Source: JBDHWG01 sp046328525 (GTDB lineage Bacteria; Chloroflexota; Anaerolineae; Epilineales; JAHCIE01). Taken from it: a stretch of 64,000 nt of DNA. A program made the translations under genes and the position numbers. Numbering within the stretch: position 1 is the first letter of the stretch; each line of letters starts with the position of its first letter. The stretch covers positions 1,763,808 through 1,827,807 of the forward strand of contig JAXLWK010000003.1 of NCBI GenBank assembly GCA_046328525.1, given 5' to 3'. Of the stretch, positions 17,984 through 27,360 are shown piece after piece. The notes under the pieces are model-generated. The model searched no databases. It was not told where the DNA came from and was given only the letters and a program-made list of their open reading frames with translations.

Positions 17984-20149
17984 TTAGCGTTCGCCTGTCT
18001 CGGTCGAGAGTACGGGCAGCGCCGTCATGCCGTGGGACGTCAGCTCCTCGGCGCTGCTCGACGCGCTTTCCTCGCCCAGCTGGGGATATTCGACGCGCAC
18101 GTGATAGACGCCTTGCAAGACCGCCTCGAAGGCTTTCCGCACCTGCTCGACTTCGACCAGGGTCAGCGGGCTGTCGCCGAGCTGGCCCTCGGTCAGCCGC
18201 GCCTGGATCACAGAGCGCACAATCTGCTTCATGTCCTCCGGCGATGACGGGCGCTTGGCGCGCACCGCCGCCTCGCAGCAATCCGCCAGCATCAACACAG
18301 CGGCCTCGCGGGTGCTTGGGCGCGGGCCAGGGTAGCGGAAACTGGCCTCGTCCACCTTGCGCCCCGACGCGGCGGCCTGTTGGGAGGCGCGCACGTAGAA
18401 GAACTGCACCAGGGTATCGCCGTGGTGCTGGCTGATGACCTCGAGCAGACTGCGGGGCAGCTTGGCCTGTCGCCCCATCGCCAGCCCGTCGGCGACGTGG
18501 CTGATGATGTAGCGGGCGCTCGCCTCCGGCTCCAGCGCGTCATGCGGGTTAACGCCGTCGAGCTGGTTCTCGATGAACAACTGCGGGTACTTCATCTTCC
18601 CGATGTCGTGGTAGTACGCGGCGACACGGCAGAGCAGCGCGTCGGCGTGAATGTCGTGGGCGGCCCGCTCGGCGAGATTGCTGACGATGAGACTGTGGTG
18701 GTACGTGCCGGGCGCGCGGAGCTGAAGCTCGCGCAGGATGGGCTGGTCGGGCCGCGCCAACTCCATGAGCCGCAGCGAGGTTGTCAGGTCGAAGAGATTG
18801 CCGAGCAGGTAGTAGCCGACCGCCGCCAGGCACGTCGCCAGGATGCCGCTGGCAATCGCGGCCAGGGACAGCTCGACCAGCCCCAGGGCATCGTACTCGC
18901 CTCGGATCAGGCGGAACCCGACGACGGTACCGATCTGCACCAGGCTCACGTACACACCCGCCCACATGAACGCCGTCAGGCGCTCGACCCGCCACAAGGC
19001 CACGCTGGCGACGACTCCGCCCAGCAAGACGTACACGAGCAGGTCATACGACCCGCCGGCGATGAAGCTCACCATCACGGCCAGCAGCACGCTGGTCGCC
19101 AGGCCGAAGCGCGGCTCGAGCAGCACCGCCAGGAGCATGGCGGCGGCGGCGCCAGGGTAGAGATAGGGCATGATGGTGCGGCCGGGTATCATCAGCTTGG
19201 CGAGAACGACCATGCTGAAGATCACCACAATCGCCAGCGTCATGCGCCGCCAGTCCACCCAGAAATCCGGGTTGCGGTGCGCGATGTACAGGCCAAGACA
19301 AAGGACGCTCAGGCCGACAAACAGCAGCGTGCCGAGGATCGCGCCGGAGCTTGGCCCCTGCTGAAGCAGGTCGAGCTTCTCCAACGCCTCCAGGTGCGAG
19401 CGCTGCACGATGTCGCCGGCGCGCAGGATCGTCTCGCCCTTCTCGATGGTGCGCAGCGTCGGCGACACCGAGGCCAGGGCAGCGCGGCGCGCAGCGTCGG
19501 TCGCAGTCTGGTCGAGCAGGCTGTTGGGCTGCAAAAAGCGCCCGGCGTACTCCGACGCCGCGCCGGCAAGGTCCTCCCGGATGGTCAGATTGCTGAGGCT
19601 TGGGAGGATGCGGCGTACGTCGGCGACCTGGTCCTCGCGGATAGACTGCCGCATCGCCGCTTCCAGCAGGCGCAGCGTCTCCGTTCGGATGACCTGCCAA
19701 TCCGCGTCGGACGCCGACAGCGTCTGCGTCTGGATCGCCGGCGGCAGCGTTTTCAGTTCTGCGACACCCTGGAGCATGGCGCGTTTGTCATCCGCCGACG
19801 CCGTCGGGTTGTTGCGCACCCAGTCAATCATGTCCAGCACTTCGGTGGCGTGCTTGAGCGCCTGACGGGTCAGGCGGACGTCGGGCGGCAAGTAGACCGC
19901 CGGGACGATCTTGAGAACGGCAGCGCGCGCGTCCTCTGTCGCCACCAGGCTCTCGTACTGCACCTTACGGGGTGCGCGAATGTCCGTCGGGCTGACGTCG
20001 CCCTCTTTGAGGCGCACCTGGCTGGCCCAGTTCGGCGCAACAATGACGGCGGTCAGACCCAGGGTCAGGGCGAGCGCCAGGCCGAAGGCTCGGATGATCG
20101 GCCAGCGATGCTCATCGGCAAGAAAGGGAGGCAGCCCGAGATGTGTCAC
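17984..20149 (-). CDS. pgpH: 7TM-HD c-di-AMP phosphodiesterase, PgpH-like
   Basis: The 721-residue protein has one N-terminal membrane helix, an extracytoplasmic 7TMR-HDED region (about 50-270), a block of seven membrane helices (about 275-470), and a cytoplasmic HD domain with YYHDIGKMKYPQLFIENQ near residue 513 and a later ISQHHGD. This is the PgpH architecture, which hydrolyses cyclic di-AMP to pApA. Position before ybeY and dgkA is conserved in Firmicutes. A c-di-AMP receptor of the DarA family is encoded at 35.0 kb, so the pathway is plausibly active here. No diadenylate cyclase is in the window. Confidence 0.93.
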   Translation of the reverse strand: MTHLGLPPFLADEHRWPIIRAFGLALALTLGLTAVIVAPNWASQVRLKEGDVSPTDIRAPRKVQYESLVATEDARAAVLKIVPAVYLPPDVRLTRQALKHATEVLDMIDWVRNNPTASADDKRAMLQGVAELKTLPPAIQTQTLSASDADWQVIRTETLRLLEAAMRQSIREDQVADVRRILPSLSNLTIREDLAGAASEYAGRFLQPNSLLDQTATDAARRAALASVSPTLRTIEKGETILRAGDIVQRSHLEALEKLDLLQQGPSSGAILGTLLFVGLSVLCLGLYIAHRNPDFWVDWRRMTLAIVVIFSMVVLAKLMIPGRTIMPYLYPGAAAAMLLAVLLEPRFGLATSVLLAVMVSFIAGGSYDLLVYVLLGGVVASVALWRVERLTAFMWAGVYVSLVQIGTVVGFRLIRGEYDALGLVELSLAAIASGILATCLAAVGYYLLGNLFDLTTSLRLMELARPDQPILRELQLRAPGTYHHSLIVSNLAERAAHDIHADALLCRVAAYYHDIGKMKYPQLFIENQLDGVNPHDALEPEASARYIISHVADGLAMGRQAKLPRSLLEVISQHHGDTLVQFFYVRASQQAAASGRKVDEASFRYPGPRPSTREAAVLMLADCCEAAVRAKRPSSPEDMKQIVRSVIQARLTEGQLGDSPLTLVEVEQVRKAFEAVLQGVYHVRVEYPQLGEESASSSAEELTSHGMTALPVLSTETGER

Positions 20150-20227
20150 GCCGCCTCCACACGTGTCTGCATCATCAACTCCGCGAGTACGCTCAAGAGA
20201 CCGGGCCAGGACACAGGGTCGCCCTGG

Positions 20228-20761
20228 TCATTTCCCCTCAAGCAATCCCCGTACCACCTCATTGATCACGCGCCCGTCGGCGCGGCCGCGCAGCCGAGGC
20301 GTCAGCACCTTCATCACCTGGCCGACCTGGGAGGGGCCGGTCGCGCCGACCTCCTGGATCGCCTCCCGCGCCGCCGCCTCGATCTCCTCCCGCGTCATCT
20401 GCTGCGGGAGGTAGGCCTGGAGGATGACGATCTCGGCCTCCTCGTTCGCGGCCAGGTCGGGGCGCTTTCCGCGGGTGAACTCGGCGACCGCGTCGCGCCG
20501 CTGCTTGACCTCGCGCTGCACCACGGCGAGGGCCTCATCCGGCGTCAGCGCGAGAGCAGCCTCGTCCAACACGACCGGCGCGTCGCCCAGGTCGCCGCCG
20601 CGCCGTTTCTTCTCCTTGTCCACGGCGGCGGCGCGCTTGTCCTCCGCCGCCCGCTGCAACGCAGCGCGCAGCCCGCGCAAGGTCGTCTTGCGCGTCTCGT
20701 CGTGCTCGCGCATCGCCACCTTGAGATCGTTTGTCAGGCGCTCGTCCAAATCGTCTGCCAT
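20228..20761 (-). CDS. yqeY: GatB/YqeY domain protein
   Basis: The product (177 residues from ATG 20761) has the YqeY pattern. It has LKVAMREHDETRKTTLRGLRAA near the start, RDAVAEFTRGKRPDLAANEEAE in the middle, LQAYLPQQMTREEIE, and a C-terminal VGQVMKVLTPRLRGRADGRVIN. The C-terminal fold is shared with the GatB tail and is thought to contact tRNA. The start is supported by GGAAGAG eight bases upstream. It has about 30 extra residues of charged sequence around residue 60. It is transcribed from its own promoter at 20812-20839 and leads the pgpH-ybeY-dgkA run. Confidence 0.9.
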   Translation of the reverse strand: MADDLDERLTNDLKVAMREHDETRKTTLRGLRAALQRAAEDKRAAAVDKEKKRRGGDLGDAPVVLDEAALALTPDEALAVVQREVKQRRDAVAEFTRGKRPDLAANEEAEIVILQAYLPQQMTREEIEAAAREAIQEVGATGPSQVGQVMKVLTPRLRGRADGRVINEVVRGLLEGK

Positions 20762-20811
20762 AAGAAAGCTCTTCCGTGCTGCCGCAGGCAAACACGATAC
20801 CTGGGCGACCT

Positions 20812-20839
20812 ATTATAGGCCGGCCCGTGCCTCGGTCAA
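20812..20839 (-). promoter_or_regulatory. Promoter for yqeY and downstream genes
   Basis: On the minus strand: TTGACC (20839-20834), 16-base spacer, TATAAT (20817-20812). It lies between the HIT gene and yqeY. Confidence 0.65.
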
Positions 20840-20861
20840 GAAATCACCTTGCGCTGCTATG

Positions 20862-21203
20862 TCAACCCGGCGGCCAGGCCATGCGCCGCCCCCCCAGGAC
20901 GTGGAAGTGAACGTGCCAGACGTGCTGCCCGCCGCCCTTCCCCACATTGTTGAGTACCCGGTAGCCGCTCTCGGCGATCCCCGCCTCGACCGCCGCCCGC
21001 TTGCAGGCGAGCAGAAGCCGGCCGGACAGCTCCGCGTCGTCCTCGGTCAGGTCGTTCAGCGTCGCAATGTGGCGGTTGGGCACGACGAGGACGTGGGTGG
21101 GCGCCGCCGGGTGGATGTCGTAGAACGCGGTGACGTCGTCGTCGCGGAATAGAATCTGGGCCGGGAGCTGACCGGCGACGATCTTGCAGAAGAGACAGTC
21201 CAT
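20862..21203 (-). CDS. HIT family protein (HinT-like purine nucleotide hydrolase)
   Basis: The 113-residue product from ATG 21203 begins MDCLFCKIVAGQLPAQ, has the YDIHPAAPTHVLVVPNRHI segment and ends with the histidine triad QHVWHVHFHVLGG. HinT proteins hydrolyse adenosine phosphoramidates. Two Cys in CLFC could bind zinc with a His, as in many HIT proteins. A longer frame from 21233 exists, but the family start fits ATG 21203. The gene is separated from yqeY by a promoter. Confidence 0.93.
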   Translation of the reverse strand: MDCLFCKIVAGQLPAQILFRDDDVTAFYDIHPAAPTHVLVVPNRHIATLNDLTEDDAELSGRLLLACKRAAVEAGIAESGYRVLNNVGKGGGQHVWHVHFHVLGGRRMAWPPG

Positions 21204-21330
21204 GCTCCTATCCTTTTCGTCACGCCAGAACATCGCAGTGTCGTTGGGGAGGCGTCAGCGCGCATGCCTCCGGTCCGCGCGTAGCCCCAAGCGTACCACC
21301 GGCCGCCGTGCGCGTCAAAGGCGACGGTTC

Positions 21331-21359
21331 TTGCCGCGCACCTCTGACGCGCCTATACT
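21331..21359 (+). promoter_or_regulatory. Promoter for the ArsA-type ATPase
   Basis: TTGCCG (21331-21336), 17-base spacer, TATACT (21354-21359). ATG 21405 is about 40 bases downstream of the predicted transcript start, after AATGAGG. Confidence 0.65.
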
Positions 21360-21404
21360 TCCTTCTTGGCGTGGGAACCCCAACTGCAAGTGTAATGAGG
21401 ACTT

Positions 21405-22598
21405 ATGGCGCGGATCATTCTGTATACGGGCAAAGGGGGCGTGGGCAAGACAAGCGTCTCGGCGGCGACAGCCGTCCGCTGCGCCGACATGGGCTATCGG
21501 ACGATTGTCCTCAGCACCGACGCGGCCCACTCCCTCGGCGACTCGTTCGATCTCACCCTCGGCGCGACCCCGACGCAGATTGCCCCGAAGCTGTGGGGGC
21601 AGGAGATTGACGTTCTCCACCAGATGGACGAGTACTGGGGCACGGTGCAGGATTACCTGTCGGGCATCCTCGTCTGGCGCGGCGCCGACGGCCTGTTGGC
21701 GCAGGAAGCCAGCGTCCTGCCGGGCATGGAGGAATTGGCGAGCCTGCTCCAGATCACGCACCTGTACGAGAGCCGCGAGTACGACGCGATCATCGTGGAC
21801 TGCGCCCCGACCGGCGAAACGCTCAAGTTCCTATCCTTCCCGGAGGCGGCGCGCTGGTATCTGGCGCAGATCTTCCCATTCCAACGCAAGGTCGCGCAGC
21901 TGGCCGGGCCGCTCATCCGCGCCATGACGGACATCCCGACGCCGGACGACGACGTGTTCGAGTCCATCAAACAGCTCCTGTTGCAGCTCGACAAGATGAA
22001 TGCGCTGCTCACCAACCCGAGCATCTCGTCCACGCGCATCGTCCTCAACCCGGAGAAGATGGTCGTCAAGGAAGCCCAGCGCACCTTCACCTATCTGAGC
22101 CTGTACGGCTTCCCCACCGATGCCATCATCTCCAACCGCATCCTGCCCCAGGCGGTCAACGACGCCTATCTCCAGGGCTGGAAAGACATGCAGGAGAAGT
22201 ACGGGCAGCTCGTGGAGCAGGCGTTCGCGCCGCTGCCGATCTTCAAAGCGCCCCTCTTCGAGCAGGAGATGGTCGGCGTGCCGATGCTGCGCAAGATGGC
22301 GAAGGCCATCTACGGCGACGTGGACCCGACCGGGGTACTCTACCACGGCCAGCCCCAGACGATCTCAGCGTCGAATGGAGGCTACGACCTGCGCCTGCGC
22401 CTGCCCCTCGTGGACCGCCGCTCGGTGGACCTGGGGCGCTTCGGCGACGAGCTGGTCATAGATGTCGGCAACTTCCGCCGCAACCTCATCTTGCCACGCG
22501 CCCTTGCCGGGCTTGACGTCGCCCGCGCCGGCTTCGAGGGTGACACCCTGGTGGTTCACTTCGCCGAACCAGAGGGCAAGGCGGAGGCCAAGAGCTAA
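21405..22598 (+). CDS. ArsA/Get3-type ATPase
   Basis: The 397-residue protein has the deviant Walker A GKGGVGKT (about residues 10-17), STDAAHSLGDSF (switch I region) and DCAPTGETLKFLSFP (switch II). A C-terminal small beta domain (about 320-390) resembles the ArsA_HSP20 domain found on many bacterial ArsA homologues. It has a single ATPase half, like Get3, so it should work as a dimer. No arsR, arsB or arsC is nearby, so arsenite efflux is doubtful; a client-handling or envelope role is a guess. Chloroflexota often carry several such paralogues. Confidence 0.9.
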   Translation: MARIILYTGKGGVGKTSVSAATAVRCADMGYRTIVLSTDAAHSLGDSFDLTLGATPTQIAPKLWGQEIDVLHQMDEYWGTVQDYLSGILVWRGADGLLAQEASVLPGMEELASLLQITHLYESREYDAIIVDCAPTGETLKFLSFPEAARWYLAQIFPFQRKVAQLAGPLIRAMTDIPTPDDDVFESIKQLLLQLDKMNALLTNPSISSTRIVLNPEKMVVKEAQRTFTYLSLYGFPTDAIISNRILPQAVNDAYLQGWKDMQEKYGQLVEQAFAPLPIFKAPLFEQEMVGVPMLRKMAKAIYGDVDPTGVLYHGQPQTISASNGGYDLRLRLPLVDRRSVDLGRFGDELVIDVGNFRRNLILPRALAGLDVARAGFEGDTLVVHFAEPEGKAEAKS

Positions 22599-22615
22599 TT
22601 TGGGACGATGGGGCC

Positions 22616-22744
22616 GCCACGCCCTCGAAGGGCGTGGCTACAGGATGCAAGCCCAAGGGGCTTGCCACACCCGGCACGAACCCCACGACCTCTCGGCAGC
22701 CTCCCAGGCTTCCATTTTGTAGCGGGGGGCTTCCAGCCCCTCGC
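22616..22744. repeat. Cluster of three short palindromes
   Basis: Three inverted repeats fall between arsA and the SulP gene. They are GCCACGCCC/GGGCGTGGC (22616-22638), GCAAGCCC/GGGCTTGC (22647-22665) and a GTAG-led GC-rich hairpin (22719-22744). They lie between convergent genes and could serve as terminators. Their form resembles REP-like dispersed elements seen elsewhere in the window. Confidence 0.6.
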
Positions 22745-22758
22745 GCCCACGCGCCCCC

Positions 22759-24495
22759 CTACGCCTTGACCTCGGTTCCCCCGTCTTCCGCCGCCTCCAC
22801 CTCCGCCAGCCAGGCATGCGCCGCGGCCACGGCCTGGTTCATGGCCCCACCCAGTTGCGGCGTCGCAAAAAAGACGTTCTCCTTGCCGACGATGTTGAGG
22901 ACCCCGGTCCGCGCCAGCTGATCGTACATCGCCTGGTCCACGCCCACCAACATCAGCCGGTTCCCGCGCGCCCGCAGCGTCTCCGCATAGCGCTGCAAGA
23001 CGGTGATGAACGTGCTGCCGACGTCCGACCTGCCCCGCAGACCGATAGCGACGACGGCGTGGGTCGCCTCCTCCGCAGCCGGCAGCTTCTCCTCAAGACT
23101 CTTCGCGGCAGCGAAGAACAGGCTGCCGTAGATCAGTAGCATGGTCAACCGGTGGTTGGGCAGCACCGATGGCGGCGGCTGCTCCTCGGGGAAGCCATCC
23201 TCCACCGGCACGACCTGGGTGACAACCAGCTTGTTGGACTGGCGCACGACGTGCAACACGATGCTCAGCGCTACGCCGAGCAGGACGGCGTACTGGAGTG
23301 GCAGGAATAGCGTCGCCACCAGGGTCAGCCCCATGACGACCCTGGACACCTGGTTGGTGTTCCAGATGGTGATGGCCGACTCGATGCGCAACCCCTGGAA
23401 GCCGGCCACGATGAGCAGCGCGGCCAGGGACGGCATCGGCACACGCTCGACCAGCGGCGCCGCCAGGAGCACGATGAGCGCGACGAAGGGGCCGACCAGG
23501 ATGTTGGTCCAGCGCGAGCGGGCGCCTGCGGCCGTGATCAGCGCCGTACCGGAGATGGAGCCGCCGGCCGGCAGGCCGCCTACCAGGCTCGTCGCCATGT
23601 TGGCGACACCCTGGCCGAGGAAGTCCCGCGAGACATTGGGATACTTGCCGTCGGGGTTGGGGTAGCCCTGGCTCACCCCCGCGCCCTGGATCAGGCCGAT
23701 GATGGCGACCGAGAGGGCGGGCAGGAGCATGGTCAACAGCAAGCCGAGTGATGGCAGGGTCAGCTGCGGCAGGCTGCGCGGAATGTTGGCGATGTCGCCC
23801 ACAGTCCTGACCGCGCGCCAGTCGAGCCCCGCGCCGAGGTCTACCTGCGACAGCAGGGCCAGGACCACTGTAGACACGACGATAGCGATGATGAAGGCGA
23901 AGCGGCGCCACGGCGACCGGAGCAGGAGCACGATAAGCCCCAGCGTCAGCAGCCCGATAATGGTGGTGGGGATGTCCACCTGGGGCAGGCGGAGGAACAG
24001 GTCGAGGGCGCGCAGCACATTGTTGCTGAACAGGCTACGGTAGCCCGTCAGATCGCCAAGCTGACCCAGGATGATCAGCACCGCCACGCCGTTGAGGAAG
24101 CCGGTCATCACCGAGTTGGAGACGAAGCGCACCACGAAGCCGAGGCGGAACACGCCGGCCAGCAACTGGAAGACGCCGACGAGCAGCACCAGCGCCACAA
24201 GCGCTTGCAGCCTCTCAACATCGCGGACACCGGCCAGACCTGAGCCGGCCGCCACCGAGAGGGCCGCCGTGGTAGACACGTTCATGAACACCGAGCCGGT
24301 GAAGATCGCGCCCACCGGCACGGCGACCATCAGGGTGTAGATGCCCAGCACCGGGTTGACCGTCGCCAGCAAGGCATGCCCCATGGCCTGGGGAATGTTG
24401 ACGATGGCGAAGGTCAACCCGGCGATCAGGTCCGACTTGAAACCAGAACGCTGCGGGCGCAGCGTCTGAACTTGGGCGTCAATGGCAGTTCGCAT
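22759..24495 (-). CDS. SulP-family anion transporter with STAS domain
   Basis: The product (578 residues from ATG 24495) has the SulP layout: a hydrophobic core of about ten or more helices beginning DLIAGLTFAIVNIPQAMGHA, then a cytoplasmic STAS domain (about 430-560) containing AVVAIGLRGRSDVGSTF. SulP proteins carry sulfate, bicarbonate or other anions. A TTG at 24522 would overlap the upstream gene; the ATG is preferred. It is the third gene after an alkylsulfatase and a GAP-family membrane protein, which favours sulfate as substrate. Whether it imports or exports cannot be told. Confidence 0.88.
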   Translation of the reverse strand: MRTAIDAQVQTLRPQRSGFKSDLIAGLTFAIVNIPQAMGHALLATVNPVLGIYTLMVAVPVGAIFTGSVFMNVSTTAALSVAAGSGLAGVRDVERLQALVALVLLVGVFQLLAGVFRLGFVVRFVSNSVMTGFLNGVAVLIILGQLGDLTGYRSLFSNNVLRALDLFLRLPQVDIPTTIIGLLTLGLIVLLLRSPWRRFAFIIAIVVSTVVLALLSQVDLGAGLDWRAVRTVGDIANIPRSLPQLTLPSLGLLLTMLLPALSVAIIGLIQGAGVSQGYPNPDGKYPNVSRDFLGQGVANMATSLVGGLPAGGSISGTALITAAGARSRWTNILVGPFVALIVLLAAPLVERVPMPSLAALLIVAGFQGLRIESAITIWNTNQVSRVVMGLTLVATLFLPLQYAVLLGVALSIVLHVVRQSNKLVVTQVVPVEDGFPEEQPPPSVLPNHRLTMLLIYGSLFFAAAKSLEEKLPAAEEATHAVVAIGLRGRSDVGSTFITVLQRYAETLRARGNRLMLVGVDQAMYDQLARTGVLNIVGKENVFFATPQLGGAMNQAVAAAHAWLAEVEAAEDGGTEVKA

Positions 24496-24514
24496 CCAGC
24501 ATCCGTCTGGGCTA

Positions 24515-25189
24515 TCACGCAATCAGGCCGGTGATGCCCTTATACAAGAACCACAGACCAAAGACCAGCGACACTGTTATCACAATCGGCCGATTGTAGC
24601 GTTCCAGCCACACCTGCGCAGCTTGCACAGGCTTCGCGGCCTGCCGCGGCGCGACGGCCATCGCCAGGAGCGGGATGAGCGCGAGGGTCTGGGTGACCAG
24701 TGTGTAGAACAGGTACACGCCGACACTCGCCTCGCGGCCTAGCCCCGCCGCCGCGATCAAGTCAATCGCCGTCAACGTAAACACCCACTGCTTGAACGCG
24801 ATGGTCACAAACAGCGCTCCGGCGCCGAACGCCTGCGCCGTCGAGAGACCGGTGATGGTTGTCATCCACTTCGGCGGTGGGTCGTCGGGGTCGGCCTCTT
24901 TGCGCCACTTCCTGAACGCCGTGACCAACAACAGGATGCTCACGACGAGCAGGAGGGTGGACGCAATCACGTCGGGGCCGTCCACCGGATAGGCCTCCGC
25001 GGCGCGACCGAAGACAAACCCGAACAGCACGCCTTGCACGAGACGCGCCAACACAGCGCCGGCCACGAAGGCTGTGGCCTTGAGCAGCCCGCCGTCGCTC
25101 TGCAACAGGAGCAGCACGATGATGGGATACAGCGGCACCAGTGTCGCGCCGATCATCACGGGCAGCAAACTGACGATGCTGTCGCCCAT
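24515..25189 (-). CDS. GAP/SfLAP-family six-helix membrane protein
   Basis: The 224-residue protein is almost entirely hydrophobic, with about six membrane helices and a charged central loop (RKWRKEADPDDPPPKW). It fits the GAP family (PF11139), which includes mycobacterial proteins needed for sulfolipid or glycopeptidolipid export and is distantly like LysE exporters. ATG 25189 follows the alkylsulfatase by 26 bases. In this operon it might export a sulfated or freed lipid product; that is inference from context. Confidence 0.78.
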   Translation of the reverse strand: MGDSIVSLLPVMIGATLVPLYPIIVLLLLQSDGGLLKATAFVAGAVLARLVQGVLFGFVFGRAAEAYPVDGPDVIASTLLLVVSILLLVTAFRKWRKEADPDDPPPKWMTTITGLSTAQAFGAGALFVTIAFKQWVFTLTAIDLIAAAGLGREASVGVYLFYTLVTQTLALIPLLAMAVAPRQAAKPVQAAQVWLERYNRPIVITVSLVFGLWFLYKGITGLIA

Positions 25190-25215
25190 GGCTCACCCTC
25201 TCAGGCCGAAGCCGT

Positions 25216-27117
25216 CTACGGTGTCACGATGTTGAACCAGAACTCGAAGGTGTCCATGAGCGATAGGAACTCCGCCAGCTTCGCTGCGTCGCCCTCGATC
25301 GTGGCCTCCCCGGTCGTCAGCATCTCGGCCGCCGTGGCCTCGCCCAGGACGACCTTGTCGAGCGCCTCGCGCGTCGTGATAAGTGTCGCATCCGCGTCGG
25401 CCGCCTGCTTGCCCCTGGCGTAGTTCAACACCCCATTCTCGACCCGCAACACGTACTCCTCGCCAATATCCGTGAAACGGGCGTTGAGGGTAATGAGCCT
25501 CCCCGCCGCCTCCGGACCAATTAGCCGCACCGCCAGCAGGTCGAAGAACATGTCTAGCGGCGTCGCCCGCACTGTATCCGCCGTGACCGTCTTAGGGACG
25601 GCCAGGTCCAGCACGCCATCCCGCAACTCCTTGGCGCCACTCAGATAGAAGTTGCGCCACGGCCCCGACTCGGCCTGGTAGCCAAGCTGTTCCAGGGCAT
25701 CGGCCTGTAGCTCGCGGGCTTCGCGGTTGTCTGAATCGGCAAACACCAGATGATTGACCACCTGGGCCACCCAGCGGTACTCACCCCTGGCGAACGACTC
25801 GCGAGCCTTGGCGAGCAGCGCGTCGGCCCCGCCCATGAACTCCACGTACTTCTTGCCCGCCATCTCCGGCGGCAGCGGGTGGAGGGTGGCCGGGTTGCCG
25901 TCGAAGAAGCCGAGGTAGCGCTGGTAGACCGCCTTCACGTTGTGGCTGACCGTGCCGTAGTAGCCCCGATTGTACCACGCGCGGGCCAAATCGGGCGGCA
26001 ACTGGATCATCTCAGGGATCTCCAGCAGGGTGTAGCCCTGGTTCGCCAGCCGCAGCGTCTCGTCATGCAGGTACTTGTACATGTCGCGTTGCTTCTTGAG
26101 GAAGTCTACGCCGGCCTCTTCGCCCCATGTCGGCCAGTGATGGCTGGCGAAGACGACGTCGTAGCGCCCGGCAAAATAGTCAATTGCTTCGTCAATGTAG
26201 TGCGCCCAGGCCTTGGCGTCGCGCACCTGCGCCCCACGCAGGGTGTAGAGGTTGTGCATGACGTGGGTGCAGTTCTCGGCCATGCACAGCGCGCGATACC
26301 TGGGGAAGAGGAAGTTCATCTCGGCCGGCGCTTCCGTCCCCGGCGTGAGCTGAAATTCGATCTCCAGGCCGTCCACGGTGATTGTCTGGCTGGTGTGGGT
26401 GACGTCATCGGTAGGCTCAATGAGGCTGACCTCACCACTGGAGGTCGTCATCCCCAGGCCAGCGCCTACCTGTCCCTTCGGGTCTTTGGGCAGGAGATTG
26501 CCGTACATGTAACTGGCGCGGCGGCTCATGACGTTGCCGGCAATGACGTTCTCGCTGATGGCGTGCTCCAGGAAGTGCTCCGGCGCAATCACCTTGACCT
26601 TCCCCGCCTTGACGTCAGCCTCATCAATCACGCCTTTGACACCCGCCCAGTGGTCCGCGTGGCTGTGGGTGTAGATCACGGCGACGACAGGCTTGCGGCC
26701 CAGGTGCTTGTAGACCAGCTCCATGCCCGCCCGCGCCGTCGGAATGGAGACCAACGGGTCTACCACGACGTAGCCGTTGTCGGTCTCGATGATGCTCATG
26801 TCGGACAGGTCGAAGCTACGAATCTGGTAGACACCGTCGGTGACCTTGAACAGGCCGTGGTGCAGCGCCAGCAGGCGCGATTGCCGCCACAGGCTCGGGT
26901 TGACGCTCGGCGGCGCGGCTTCGTCGGCGAGGAAGGGGTAGGCGTTGAGATCCCAGGCCGGTCGGCCGTTGGCATTGGTGATGACCGGGTCGTCCAGGCT
27001 GGCGATGAAGCCGCGGCGGGCCAGCTCGAAGTCCGTCGTATCGCTCCAGTTCAGCTCATCGAGCAACGCCGTGTTGGCGGCCGCGGTAAAAGTCGTAGCG
27101 TCCTTCTGAGTCGACAT
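25216..27117 (-). CDS. Alkyl/aryl sulfatase, SdsA-type metallo-beta-lactamase fold
   Basis: The 633-residue product from ATG 27117 (AAGGAGA six bases upstream) has the SdsA1 architecture. It has a binuclear zinc domain with THSHADHWAG (ligands near residues 151-156) and ENCTHVMHNLYTLRGAQ, a dimerisation region, and a C-terminal SCP2-like lipid-binding domain (about 520-630). Such enzymes cleave alkyl sulfate esters such as dodecyl sulfate to alcohol and sulfate. No signal peptide is visible; SdsA1 of Pseudomonas is exported, whereas this one may be cytoplasmic. It heads an operon with GAP and SulP genes. Confidence 0.93.
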   Translation of the reverse strand: MSTQKDATTFTAAANTALLDELNWSDTTDFELARRGFIASLDDPVITNANGRPAWDLNAYPFLADEAAPPSVNPSLWRQSRLLALHHGLFKVTDGVYQIRSFDLSDMSIIETDNGYVVVDPLVSIPTARAGMELVYKHLGRKPVVAVIYTHSHADHWAGVKGVIDEADVKAGKVKVIAPEHFLEHAISENVIAGNVMSRRASYMYGNLLPKDPKGQVGAGLGMTTSSGEVSLIEPTDDVTHTSQTITVDGLEIEFQLTPGTEAPAEMNFLFPRYRALCMAENCTHVMHNLYTLRGAQVRDAKAWAHYIDEAIDYFAGRYDVVFASHHWPTWGEEAGVDFLKKQRDMYKYLHDETLRLANQGYTLLEIPEMIQLPPDLARAWYNRGYYGTVSHNVKAVYQRYLGFFDGNPATLHPLPPEMAGKKYVEFMGGADALLAKARESFARGEYRWVAQVVNHLVFADSDNREARELQADALEQLGYQAESGPWRNFYLSGAKELRDGVLDLAVPKTVTADTVRATPLDMFFDLLAVRLIGPEAAGRLITLNARFTDIGEEYVLRVENGVLNYARGKQAADADATLITTREALDKVVLGEATAAEMLTTGEATIEGDAAKLAEFLSLMDTFEFWFNIVTP

Positions 27118-27360
27118 GGGAATCTCCTTGAGGGGCATAACGTGTCGAGGACGATCGTGGGTGCGATTGGGCCTGACCATTGGCGCGCCGGGGTCGTCAA
27201 CGGGATGATGGACCCAGCCGAGGCGCATCCGGCATCAGCCTGACACCCATGATACGGCATTCTGTCGCCGGATTGAAGTGCCGAACACGCGAAAACGTAC
27301 CGGAAATGTACCGGCTGTTTGTGCGCTTCCATAGCGCGAGGTTTCCAGGCAGGAGAGGGA

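Noticed and set aside
18380..20818. An 812-codon plus-strand open frame over pgpH and yqeY
   Set aside because: It is antisense to two unmistakable genes, has His/Gln/Arg-rich composition and no known domain, and is a by-product of high GC.
21405..22598. Arsenic resistance operon
   Set aside because: Only an ArsA-type ATPase is present; no arsR, arsB, acr3, arsC or arsD is found beside it.
26000..27243. Plus-strand frame over the alkylsulfatase
   Set aside because: Antisense to a complete enzyme with zinc motifs; composition typical of a shadow.
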